Positions 52,399-60,266 of a DNA stretch of 64,000 bases are shown here, piece after piece. The first letter of the stretch is position 1. Every line of letters starts with the position of its first letter. Both the position numbers and the translations under genes were made by a program. The DNA is taken from positions 744,001-808,000 of the forward strand of contig NZ_CP076457.1 of the NCBI RefSeq assembly GCF_018866325.1, read 5' to 3'. The DNA comes from Streptomyces sp. YPW6. GTDB lineage: Bacteria > Actinomycetota > Actinomycetes > Streptomycetales > Streptomycetaceae. Under the pieces are notes generated by a model. It was given only the letters and a program-made list of their open reading frames with translations. It searched no databases and was not told the origin of the DNA.

Positions 52399-54643
52399 GG
52401 CACGCGGGCACGGCGGCCGACGGCAGAGGCCGGACGGGGCGCGGCGGCCGCCGCGCGAGCCGGTCCGGACGGGACCGCCGCTCCGCCGGCCGGACCGGGC
52501 GCGGCTGCCGCTGCGGCGGAGCCTGCTGGGCCGGCTGCTCGCGGTCTCGGCGCTGGTGGCCGCGTGTTCGGTGGCGGCCACCGCCTGGATCGCCGTACAG
52601 ACCACCTCGGGCGCGATCAGGCAGGAGCAGGGCCGCAACCTCGCCGCGGACGCCAGGATCTACGACACCCTGCTGGAGTACGCCGCCCGCAACCCGAGCT
52701 GGGACGGGGTCGGCGCGACGGTCCGGAAGCTGGCGCGGGAGTCGGGCCGCAGGGTCGCCCTGACCACGCAGGGCAGGCGGCCGCTCGCGGACTCGGCCAC
52801 GGGGAAGACCTCCCCGGCACTGCCGCCGCAGGCGTCGGCCGTGGTCGACCCGTTGTCCGTGGACACCGTCCTGGCGGCGCGCGGCGCGGACGGGCAGGGG
52901 ACGGGCGCCGACCGGATCGACCCGCGGGCGGTGGGTCCCTTCCGGCTCTCGGCGGCCGACAGCCGGGCGTTGCGGCGGGCGGCGGACGACAAGGTGGCGT
53001 GCCTGAGCCGGGCGGGGATCGCCGCGGACGTGGTGGTCGGCGCGAGCGGCCGTCCCCGGGTGCAGATCGTGGGCAACGACCCCGAACGCGCGCTCGGCAC
53101 CCGCTGCGATCTCGCGGCCCTGGACGAGCCCACCCCCTCGGAACGCAAGGCGCTCGACGCTCTGACCGGGCTGGCGGACGCCTGCCTGGAGCGCCAGGGC
53201 CGCGAGGGCGTACGGCTGAACAGCGATCTGTCCTGGGGCGACCCGGTCCCGGTGGCCGTGCCGGGCGAGCCCGGGGCGGTCGCGCCGCGGCCGGTGCCCG
53301 CGCCGCGCGACGCCCAGGCGGAGCAGGCAGCCCCGCCGGTCGAGGTGCCGGAGCGGACCGGGGAGGACGACCGGGCCATCGCGTCCTGTGTGGGCTCGGC
53401 CCGGAGCGAGCAGCTCAGTTCGTACGTCGCCTCCCCCGCCCTCCTCTTCATCGGTGACGAGGGCGGCGCGACGCTGCCCGGCTTCGAGCTGTCCCCCGCG
53501 AACACCGCCAGGATCGTGGGAGCCGCGGCGCTCGTGCTGGCGCTCACAGTTGGCGCGTCGGTGTTCGCGGGAGCCCGCCTGGTACGCCCGCTGCACGCGC
53601 TGACCGGAGCCGCGCAGCGGATGCGGGACGGGGAGCAGCCGGCGTCGGTGCCCGTGTCGGGGGACGACGAGGTCGGGCGGCTGGCCGCGGCGTTCAACGA
53701 CATGTCGGCCCATCGGGCGCGGCTGGAGGAGCAGCGCAAGGCGATGGTGAGCGATGTCGCCCATGAGCTGCGCACCCCGCTGAGCAACATCCGGGGCTGG
53801 CTGGAGGCCGCCCAGGACGGACTCGCCGACCCCGACCCGGCGTTCGTCTCCTCGCTGCTGGAGGAGGCCGTGCTGCTCCAGCACATCATCGACGACCTCC
53901 AGGACCTGGCGGCGGCCGACGCCGGGGCCCTGCGCCTGCATCCGGAGCCCGTCGACGTCCGGGAGCTGCTGGGCCAGGTCGCCGCCGCGCACCAGGCGCG
54001 GGCGGAGAACGCGGGTGTGACGCTCACCGTCACGGCGACCGCCCCGAGCGCGGCCGGCCCCGGTCCGGCCCTGAGCGCGGACCCGGTGCGGCTGCGGCAG
54101 GCGGTGGGGAACCTGGTGTCCAACGCCGTACGGCACACACCGCGGGGCGGGCGGGTGACGCTGCACGCGTACGTGTCCGGGCCGGGCACCCCGGAGCCGG
54201 ACCGCTCCGGGCAGGACGACGCCTCGCAGTCGGGCCCCTCCGGGCAGGGCGGGTCGGCGCAGAGCACCCCCGGGCCGGGCGCCTCGGGGCCGGGCGTCTC
54301 CGAGTCCGGCGCCTCAGAGCCGGGCGGCTCCGGGCCGGGCGGCTCCGGGCCCGGTGCCTTCAGGCCGTACGTCTCCGAGCCCGGCGACGCTTCGGTGGTG
54401 ATCGAGGTGGCGGACACCGGATCGGGTATCCCCGCGGACGATCTCGCCCATGTCTTCGACCGGTTCTGGCGCGCCGAGAAGTCCCGCAGCCGCCGAACGG
54501 GCGGCAGCGGCCTGGGGCTGGCCATCGTCCGCAAGCTGGTCGAGGCGCACGGCGGCACGGCGGAGGCGACGAGCACCGAGGGCGAGGGGTCGACGTTCGT
54601 CCTCCGGCTGCCCGGCGCGAAGCCGCCGCCGTCCGGCCCCTGA
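52391..54643 (+). CDS. sensor histidine kinase with an internal low-complexity insert
   Basis: A 750-residue sensor from GTG 52391, overlapping the response regulator gene. An Arg-rich 45-residue N-terminus precedes TM1 (LLAVSALVAACSVAATAWIA). A large extracytoplasmic domain (about 70-370, with DDRAIASCVGSA and other Cys) is followed by TM2 (ARIVGAAALVLALTVGASVF) and a HAMP domain. The HisKA site is KAMVSDVAHELRTPLSNIR with the phospho-His. The catalytic domain has N box GNLVSNAVRHTPRGG and G1 IEVADTGSGIPADD. Between them, about residues 598-660, lies a Gly/Ser/Pro repeat (SGPGVSESGASEPGGSGPG) that roughly triples the normal distance. F box HVFDRFWRAEKSRSRR and G2 GGSGLGLAIVRK are intact. Confidence 0.93.
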
Positions 54644-54769
54644 TGGGATGACCACAGCGTTCTGACAGCTTCTTCATATCCACGCGCCAGCCTGGCGGCA
54701 TGCCCCGTCCCCGGTGCGCACCCGCATCCGGGACTGTCGCGGGGCCGAGTATGGAATGGAGCCATCCGC

Positions 54770-55200
54770 ATGACCGCTGTCCCCTCGCGCACCACCCTGC
54801 GCGCCGCCGTCCTCGCCGCTGTCGCGGCCGGCGCGGTGCTGGTCCCGTCCGCCGCCGCCTTCGCCGACGCCTCCCCGAAGCCGTCGGCGCCCGTCGAGGC
54901 CACACCGTCGCCGGAGCGGAGCGAGCCCGCCGCGAAGACCCCGGAGGACGCCGCCCGCTCGGTGACCCCGCGGCGGTGTGGCGGCGGGCGACCGCCCGGC
55001 ACCCGCGGCGGGGCAGGCCGCCCTCACAGGCCGCCCCCGCGGTGATCCCGCGCGGCGGCGTCGCCGCCGGTGAACGCCCGGTCGCCGGCGCGGGCAACGG
55101 CACCGCGCTGCTCGCCGGTTCGGCGGCGGGAGCCGTCCTGCTCGCGGGCGCGGGCACGCTCGTGCTGCGCCGCCGTTCGGTCACCGGCCACAACGGCTGA
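54770..55200 (+). pseudogene. surface protein with repeated PRGGVAAG motif, frameshifted
   Basis: ATG 54770 gives a signal peptide (TLRAAVLAAVAAGAVLVP, SAAAFADASPKP) and a Pro/Ser-rich segment. The frame then breaks: near 54968-54974 two bases appear lost (CCGCGGCGG where the second copy has CCGCGCGGCGG), and at 55023-55035 a 13-bp duplication (copy of CAGGCCGCC plus CTCA) shifts it again. Allowing these, the protein has two copies of PRGGVAAG-type motif. It ends with a transmembrane segment and basic tail (ALLAGSAAGAVLLAGAGTLV then LRRRSVTGHNG), stop at 55198-55200. It lies directly before a sortase gene. The layout is that of small cell-wall proteins paired with such sortases. No LPXTG-like motif is seen. 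Confidence 0.7.
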
Positions 55201-55296
55201 CCCGTACACCGACTGTGGCGCCGCCCCGGCACGGGACGGCGCCACACCGCTCCCCGCCGCGAGCCGCCCCCTCCCGCCCCGATCCCGGAGTCTTCT

Positions 55297-55932
55297 GTGC
55301 CGTCGCCCCGTCCGCCCCGCCGTTTCCCGCGGGCCGCCGCCCTGCTGACCAGCGTCGCGTTCTGCTTCGCCCTGGCCGGCTGCTCGTCCGCCGAGCCCTC
55401 GGCGGTCAGCGCCACCGCCCCCTCCGCATCGGCGCGGGACGAGGCGGGCCCCGGACCGGACGCGCCGCCCCGGACCGGAGGGGCGGAGCGGCCGGCTCCC
55501 ACGGAGGTCGCCATCCCGTCGATCGGCGTACGGAGCACCCTGATGGAGCTGGGACTCAACGCGGACGGCACGGTCGAGGTCCCGCCGGCGGAGAAGGGCA
55601 TGACGGCGGGCTGGTACCGCGGCGGGTCCGCACCCGGCGCACCGGGCCCGGCGGTACTGATCGGCCACAACGACACCCGCTTCGGCCGGGCCGTCTTCCA
55701 CGACCTCAGGAACATCCGCAGGGGCGCCGACGTACTGGTCCGCGACGGGGCGGGGAAGACCCTGCGCTTCACGGTCACGGGGAAGGAAGCGGTCAGCAAG
55801 CAGGCGTTCCCCACCGGGAAGGTCTACGGCCCGACGAAGGACAGCACACTGCGGCTCATCACCTGCGACGGGGAGTTCGACGCGGAAGGCCACCCGGTGG
55901 ACAACCTGATCGTGTACGGCGTCCTCGTCTGA
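55297..55932 (+). CDS. class E/F sortase, lipoprotein type
   Basis: A 211-residue protein from GTG 55297 behind CCCGGAG. The N-terminus has a signal peptide with a lipobox-like end, FCFALAGCSSAEP, so the enzyme may be lipid-anchored. The sortase domain starts at about residue 70 (TEVAIPSIGVRSTLMELGLN). The active site shows His in AVLIGHNDTRFGRAVF and Cys in LRLITCDGEFDAEGH. The region after the Cys reads HPVDNLIVYGVLV, without the Arg sometimes seen there. Sortases cut and transfer surface proteins to the wall. The damaged gene upstream encodes the obvious candidate partner. Confidence 0.9.
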   Translation: MPSPRPPRRFPRAAALLTSVAFCFALAGCSSAEPSAVSATAPSASARDEAGPGPDAPPRTGGAERPAPTEVAIPSIGVRSTLMELGLNADGTVEVPPAEKGMTAGWYRGGSAPGAPGPAVLIGHNDTRFGRAVFHDLRNIRRGADVLVRDGAGKTLRFTVTGKEAVSKQAFPTGKVYGPTKDSTLRLITCDGEFDAEGHPVDNLIVYGVLV

Positions 55933-56111
55933 GGGCCGACGCGGCGGGAAACGTACGTGCTCGCGGCGGCGTACCGGGGCGGCGTCACCGGCCGGGATCC
56001 GGATGGCAGCCGATCGGACAGACTCGTGCCACCCGGTGTCTACCCGTGGGTAACTGGCGCTGCTTGGATGGGGGGCGCCCGGTAAGCCCCCCACTCGACC
56101 CAGGAGACCTC

Positions 56112-57092
56112 GTGCCGAACACCGCGCTCCGCCGCCTCACCGGCGTCACCCTGTCCGCCGCGCTCGCCGCCGTCACCCTCGCCGCGAACGCTCCCCAGGC
56201 GGCGGCTGCCGAGACCCCGTCGCTGCGGGTGCTCTCGTACAACGCTTTCCTCTTCAGCAAGACGCTCTACCCCAACTGGGGCCAGGACCACCGGGCGGCC
56301 GAGATCCCGAAGACGTCGTTCTTCCAGGGCAACGACGTCGTGGTGATCCAGGAGGCCTTCGACAACGGCGCCTCCGAGGCGTTGCAGCGCAACGCCTCCG
56401 CCCAGTACCCGTACCAGACCCCGGTGGTCGGCCGGAGCAAGAGCGGCTGGGACGCGACGGGCGGCTCCTACTCGGCGACCACGCCGGAGGACGGCGGCGT
56501 CACCATCCTCAGCAAGTGGCCGATCGTCCGCAAGGAGCAGTTCGTCTTCAAGAACGCGTGCGGGGCCGACTGGTTCTCGAACAAGGGCTTCGCCTACGCG
56601 GTCCTGAACGTCAACGGCGCCCGGGTCCACGTCGTCGGCACCCACGCCCAGTCGACCGACCCCGGCTGCTCGGCGGGCGAGGCCGCGCAGATGCGCAGCC
56701 GGCAGTTCAAGCAGATGGACGCATTCCTCGACGCGAAGAACATCCCGGCCTCCGAACAGGTCGTCGTGGCGGGCGACTTCAACGTCGACGGACACTCGGC
56801 GGAGTACGCGTCGTTCCTCTCCGACGCCGGCCTGAGCACCCCGGACTCCCGGACGGGCCACCCGTACTCCTTCGACACCCGCGACAACTCTATAGCGTCC
56901 GAGCGCTACCCCGACGACCCGCGCGAGGACCTGGACCACGTGCTGCACCGCACGGGTCACGCCAAGCCGTCGGGCTGGAAGAACGACGTGGTCAAGGAGC
57001 AGAGCGCCCCCTGGACGGTGTCCAGCTGGGGCAAGAAGTACACGTACACGAACCTCTCCGACCACTACCCGGTGATCGGCTCCGGCCAGTAG
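56112..57092 (+). CDS. secreted sphingomyelinase C-like phosphodiesterase
   Basis: A 326-residue exported enzyme from GTG 56112 with CAGGAG upstream. The signal peptide is about 1-34 (ends QAAAAETP). The endonuclease/exonuclease/phosphatase fold is clear: LRVLSYNAFLFSKTLYPNWG, VVVIQEAFDNGAS (Glu metal ligand), VHVVGTHAQSTD, VVVAGDFNVDGHSAEY and the final NLSDHYPVIG (Asp-His pair). Length and motifs fit the neutral sphingomyelinase C family. It cleaves sphingomyelin to ceramide and phosphocholine. The phosphocholine product could feed the choline oxidation genes at 37-44 kb, but this is speculation. Followed by strong hairpins. Confidence 0.93.
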   Translation: MPNTALRRLTGVTLSAALAAVTLAANAPQAAAAETPSLRVLSYNAFLFSKTLYPNWGQDHRAAEIPKTSFFQGNDVVVIQEAFDNGASEALQRNASAQYPYQTPVVGRSKSGWDATGGSYSATTPEDGGVTILSKWPIVRKEQFVFKNACGADWFSNKGFAYAVLNVNGARVHVVGTHAQSTDPGCSAGEAAQMRSRQFKQMDAFLDAKNIPASEQVVVAGDFNVDGHSAEYASFLSDAGLSTPDSRTGHPYSFDTRDNSIASERYPDDPREDLDHVLHRTGHAKPSGWKNDVVKEQSAPWTVSSWGKKYTYTNLSDHYPVIGSGQ

Positions 57093-57107
57093 TCGCACCC
57101 TGGCCTC

Positions 57108-57142
57108 GCTGTCCCCTCCGGCCCCCGGGCCGAGGGGACAGC
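57108..57142 (+). terminator. hairpin terminator after the sphingomyelinase gene
   Basis: GCTGTCCCCTC...GGCCC pairs with GGGCCGAGGGGACAGC with a one-base bulge and a very small loop, starting 16 nt after the stop. Confidence 0.85.
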
Positions 57143-57199
57143 GCCGTTCCCGGGCCCGGTCGCGCCCGGCCGGGACCCCTGACGGCACGCGCCCGGGGG

Positions 57200-57227
57200 C
57201 TGTCCTGCCGAGGATCCGGCAGGACAG
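57200..57227. terminator. second hairpin before the amidohydrolase gene
   Basis: CTGTCCTGCCG (57200-57210) and CGGCAGGACAG (57217-57227) form a perfect 11-bp stem with a 6-nt loop. It lies about 74 bp before the GTG at 57301, so it may be an additional terminator or a leader structure. Confidence 0.65.
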
Positions 57228-57300
57228 GCGGGGTCGCCCGGCCCCCGCCGGGGGCGGTCCGGGATGCTGGTGCCGGGAGTACGAACCCGAAGGAGTACCC

Positions 57301-58110
57301 GTGAGCGACCTCCAGCAGCCCTTCACCCTCATCCCCGGGGCCGCCGGCTCCCCGGTCCTCCTCCACGTACCGCACGGATCCCGCCGCGTCCCCCACCACG
57401 TGCGTCAGGGGATCACGTTGGACGACCCCGCCCTGGAGCGCGAGCTCGACCACATCACCGACGCCCACACCGCCGAACTGGCCGCGGCCGCGGCGGCGCT
57501 CGCCCCGGTCGCCCCCTGGCGCTTCGTCAACAACCTGTCCCGGCTCGTCGTCGACCCCGAACGCTTCCCGGACGAGCGGGAGGAGATGCTCGCCGTCGGC
57601 ATGGGCGCGGTCTACACCCGCACCACCCACCGCGAACAGCTCCGCCCGCCGGGGGACGACCCCTCTCCCCTGCTGGAGGCGTACTTCCACCCGTACGCGG
57701 ACGCCATGACCGAGGCGGTCGAGGCACGCATCGCCGCCGCCGGCCGGGCGGTGGTCATCGACGTCCACTCGTACCCGACCGCGCCGCTCCCCTACGAGCT
57801 GCACGGCACCGGCCCTCGCCAGCCCGTCTGCCTGGGCACCGACCCGTTCCACACCCCGCCGGGCCTCCTCGCGGCGGCCAGGGCGGCGTTCGGCGACCGT
57901 TTCGGCCGTGGCGGCATCGGGCACGACACCCCGTTCGCCGGTACGTACGTCCCTCTCCGGCACTACGGGTCGGACCGCCGGGTCACCGCGCTGATGATCG
58001 AGATCCGCCGCGACACGTACATGACCGAGCCGGGCGGGCCTGCGGGACCGGGCCTGGAGATGCTGGCGGGGGCTCTGGCGGAGCTGGTGGGGAGCGTCAC
58101 TTCCCGGTGA
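57301..58110 (+). CDS. N-formylglutamate amidohydrolase family protein
   Basis: A 269-residue cytoplasmic hydrolase from GTG 57301 (SDLQQPFTLIPGAAGSPVL). Family features are VLLHVPHGSRRVPHHVRQGI, then ERELDHITDAHTAELAAAAA, RFVNNLSRLVVDPERFPDE, VVIDVHSYPTAPLPYELHG (metal-binding DVHS) and ALMIEIRRDTYM. Such enzymes hydrolyse N-formylglutamate in histidine degradation (HutG type) or related formyl-amino acids. No other hut genes are adjacent, so the substrate is open. The 3' end faces a truncated gene remnant on the other strand. Confidence 0.9.
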   Translation: MSDLQQPFTLIPGAAGSPVLLHVPHGSRRVPHHVRQGITLDDPALERELDHITDAHTAELAAAAAALAPVAPWRFVNNLSRLVVDPERFPDEREEMLAVGMGAVYTRTTHREQLRPPGDDPSPLLEAYFHPYADAMTEAVEARIAAAGRAVVIDVHSYPTAPLPYELHGTGPRQPVCLGTDPFHTPPGLLAAARAAFGDRFGRGGIGHDTPFAGTYVPLRHYGSDRRVTALMIEIRRDTYMTEPGGPAGPGLEMLAGALAELVGSVTSR

Positions 58111-58221
58111 CCACCCCTCCAGCGGCGGGGAAGAGCCCCGACGTGAAGGCGAGGACGACGTCGGCCGCTTCGCGCGGGGTGCATCAGTCAGGTGACGGCG
58201 GGCGGTGGGTCCGCTGTGCGG

Positions 58222-58662
58222 CCCGTCCCACAGCGCGAGGCTGATGCGCTGCCCGGCGTCCGCCCAGGCGGGCGGGGTCCGGACGACCAGGTACAGGGGC
58301 CTCGCCCGGTCGCGCTCCGGTGGGTCGTAGCGGGCCAGGAGGATGGTCAGCCCCGGGCGCAGCAGCCCGTGCGGGGCAATTCTCGGCATGTGCCAGCGCA
58401 GCAGGTCGGGGGCCAGGTGGCGCAGGTCCGCCCGGATGCGGGCGGCGAGGGCCCGGCCGTGGCTGCCTGCCACGGGCCGTAGTTGGAGATCGACGCCGAC
58501 GCCTGCCGCGGCGCACGCTCCTGCCCAGTCCCCGGCCTCGCGGCGGGCGGTCGCCGTCGCGATCATCACGGGCGGCACGGCGAACTCGCGTACGCGCGGC
58601 CAGAAGGAGGGGAGACGGAGGTCGGACGGGTGGGAATCCCGGTTCGCGGTCGAAGGGAGCAT
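58222..58662 (-). pseudogene. N-terminal fragment of a conserved Streptomyces protein, 3' end lost
   Basis: ATG 58662 follows AAGGTGAG. The frame reads LPSTANRDSHPSDLRLPSFW, VREFAVPPVMIATATARREA, then RADLRHLAPDLLRWHMPRIA and HLVAR-like YLVVRTPPAWADAGQRISLA, ending LALWDG at about 58222. This looks like the first 147 residues of a conserved streptomycete hypothetical. After LALWDG the sequence turns into unrelated Pro/Arg-rich residues with no stop until 56992, deep inside the opposite-strand amidohydrolase gene. The gene has therefore lost its 3' part. Another short minus-strand piece at 58097-58185 (TPREAADVVLAFTSGLFPAA) looks like the C-terminus of a different protein. Boundaries are approximate. 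Confidence 0.65.
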
Positions 58663-58899
58663 CAGCACTCACCTTGCGCGGACGGGGCACCCAATCTGTT
58701 CGTGGAGTGAGTCATCGCGGGGAGCACAGCCACGGATCGCCCCTATCCGTCAGGCTCTTCTTCGGCGTGGTGCGGTGTGCGGGCGCCGGCCCCGCACACC
58801 GCACCACGAGCACCGAGATCCGAGCACCCAACACCGGTGGCAGGACGGGCGGTTGCGCCGGGCCCGCCCACCGCCCGGAGCGACTGCCCGTACCGGGTG

Positions 58900-59289
58900 T
58901 CAGAAGAACACCCCGCACCGCAGCAGCACGTTCGCGTACGGCCGCGCCTCGCCCGTGCGGACCACCAGGCGGGTCGTCGCCGTGAGCGCCTTGAGGTCGT
59001 CGTGCGGGACCGACTCCAGCCAGGGGAAGTGGGTGTCCAGGAGCGCCGCGGCCGCCGGGTTGGCGTCGCGGATCTCCTCGGCGGCCGTCGCGCCCTCGAC
59101 GACCAGTTCGTCGAGCAGGCCGTCCAGCACCTCGGCGAACGACGGGGTCCCGGCGCGGAAGGCCAGGTCGACGACGCGGGGGCCGGGCGGGATCGGCAGG
59201 CCGGCGTCGCAGACCAGGACGGTGTCGCCGTGGCCGAGTTCGGCGATCGCGCCCGCCAGGTGGCGGTTGAGGATGCCCGACTTCTTCAC
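58900..59289 (-). CDS. rbsD: D-ribose pyranase
   Basis: A 129-residue enzyme from GTG 59289, overlapping the rbsK stop by 4 nt (GTGA). The N-terminus KKSGILNRHLAGAIAELGHG carries the catalytic His, and DTVLVCDAGLPIPPGPRVVD and VRTGEARPYANVLLRCGVFF complete the RbsD fold. It interconverts the pyranose and furanose forms of ribose so that ribokinase can use it. Last gene of the rbs operon. Confidence 0.97.
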   Translation of the reverse strand: MKKSGILNRHLAGAIAELGHGDTVLVCDAGLPIPPGPRVVDLAFRAGTPSFAEVLDGLLDELVVEGATAAEEIRDANPAAAALLDTHFPWLESVPHDDLKALTATTRLVVRTGEARPYANVLLRCGVFF

Positions 59290-60209
59290 AGCGCGTCGAC
59301 CTCCTCCAGCGTCGGGAACGACTCCTGCGCCCCGCGGGCGGTGACCGCCGCCGCGCCCACCCTGACCGCGAAGGCCGCCGCCTCCCGCAGGTCGTCGCCG
59401 CGGCCGAGGCGCCAGGCGAGGGCCGCCGTGAACGCGTCCCCGGCGCCGGTCGTGTCGACGGCCTCGACCTTCGGGCTGACGAGGTGGTCCAGGGAGCCCG
59501 TACGGCCGTCCGCGACCAGGGCCCCGGCGGCGCCCAGGGTGACGACGACCGAGCGCGGGCCCAGCGCGAGGAGAGCCGGGGCCCAGTCGTGCGGCCCCTC
59601 CCCCGCGTCCCCGCCCAGGATGTACCGCGCCTCGTGCTCGTTGACCACCAGCGGATCGCACGCGGCGAGCACCTCCTCGGAGAGCGGGGCGGGCGGCGAC
59701 GGGTTGAGGACGAGCCGGGTGTCCGGCCCCCGGCCGCGTACCGTCTCGGCCACCGTGTCCAGGGGGATCTCCAGCTGTACGGAGACCACCCGGGCGGCGG
59801 CCAGCAGCGGGGCCGCCGCCCGGACGTCCTCGGGCGTGAGACGGCCGTTGGCTCCCGGGGAGACCACGATGCTGTTGTCGCCCGAGGGGTCGACGGTGAT
59901 CAAAGCGACGCCGGTGGGGGCGCCGCCGACCAGGACGCCGTCCGTGTGCACGCCCGCCGCCCGCTGGGTCTCCAGCAGGAGGCGTCCGTGGTCGTCGTCG
60001 CCGACCCGGGCGAGCAGAGCGGTCCTCGCACCGAGGCGGGCGGCTGCCAGGGCCTGGTTGGCGCCCTTGCCGCCGGGGTGGACGGCCAGGTCGGAACCGA
60101 GGACGGTCTCGCCGGGGGCGGGGCGGCGCTCGACGCCGATCACCAGGTCGGCGTTGGCCGACCCGACGACCAGCAGGTCGTACCGGTCGTCGGGGGCGTT
60201 GTCGCGCAT
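59286..60209 (-). CDS. rbsK: ribokinase
   Basis: A 307-residue PfkB-family kinase from ATG 60209 behind GGAAG. Substrate-binding VVGSANADLVIGVERRPAPG, VHPGGKGANQALAAARLGAR (the GG hinge) and the anion-hole/catalytic signature AVDTTGAGDAFTAALAWRL are intact. It phosphorylates ribose to ribose 5-phosphate. It sits 57 bp after the transporter gene and is coupled to rbsD. Confidence 0.97.
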   Translation of the reverse strand: MRDNAPDDRYDLLVVGSANADLVIGVERRPAPGETVLGSDLAVHPGGKGANQALAAARLGARTALLARVGDDDHGRLLLETQRAAGVHTDGVLVGGAPTGVALITVDPSGDNSIVVSPGANGRLTPEDVRAAAPLLAAARVVSVQLEIPLDTVAETVRGRGPDTRLVLNPSPPAPLSEEVLAACDPLVVNEHEARYILGGDAGEGPHDWAPALLALGPRSVVVTLGAAGALVADGRTGSLDHLVSPKVEAVDTTGAGDAFTAALAWRLGRGDDLREAAAFAVRVGAAAVTARGAQESFPTLEEVDAL

Positions 60210-60266
60210 GGGGGTGCTTCCTGCTTTCGTCGGTCGGAGCCGGTGGACGGATTCGGTGAGCGCGGC

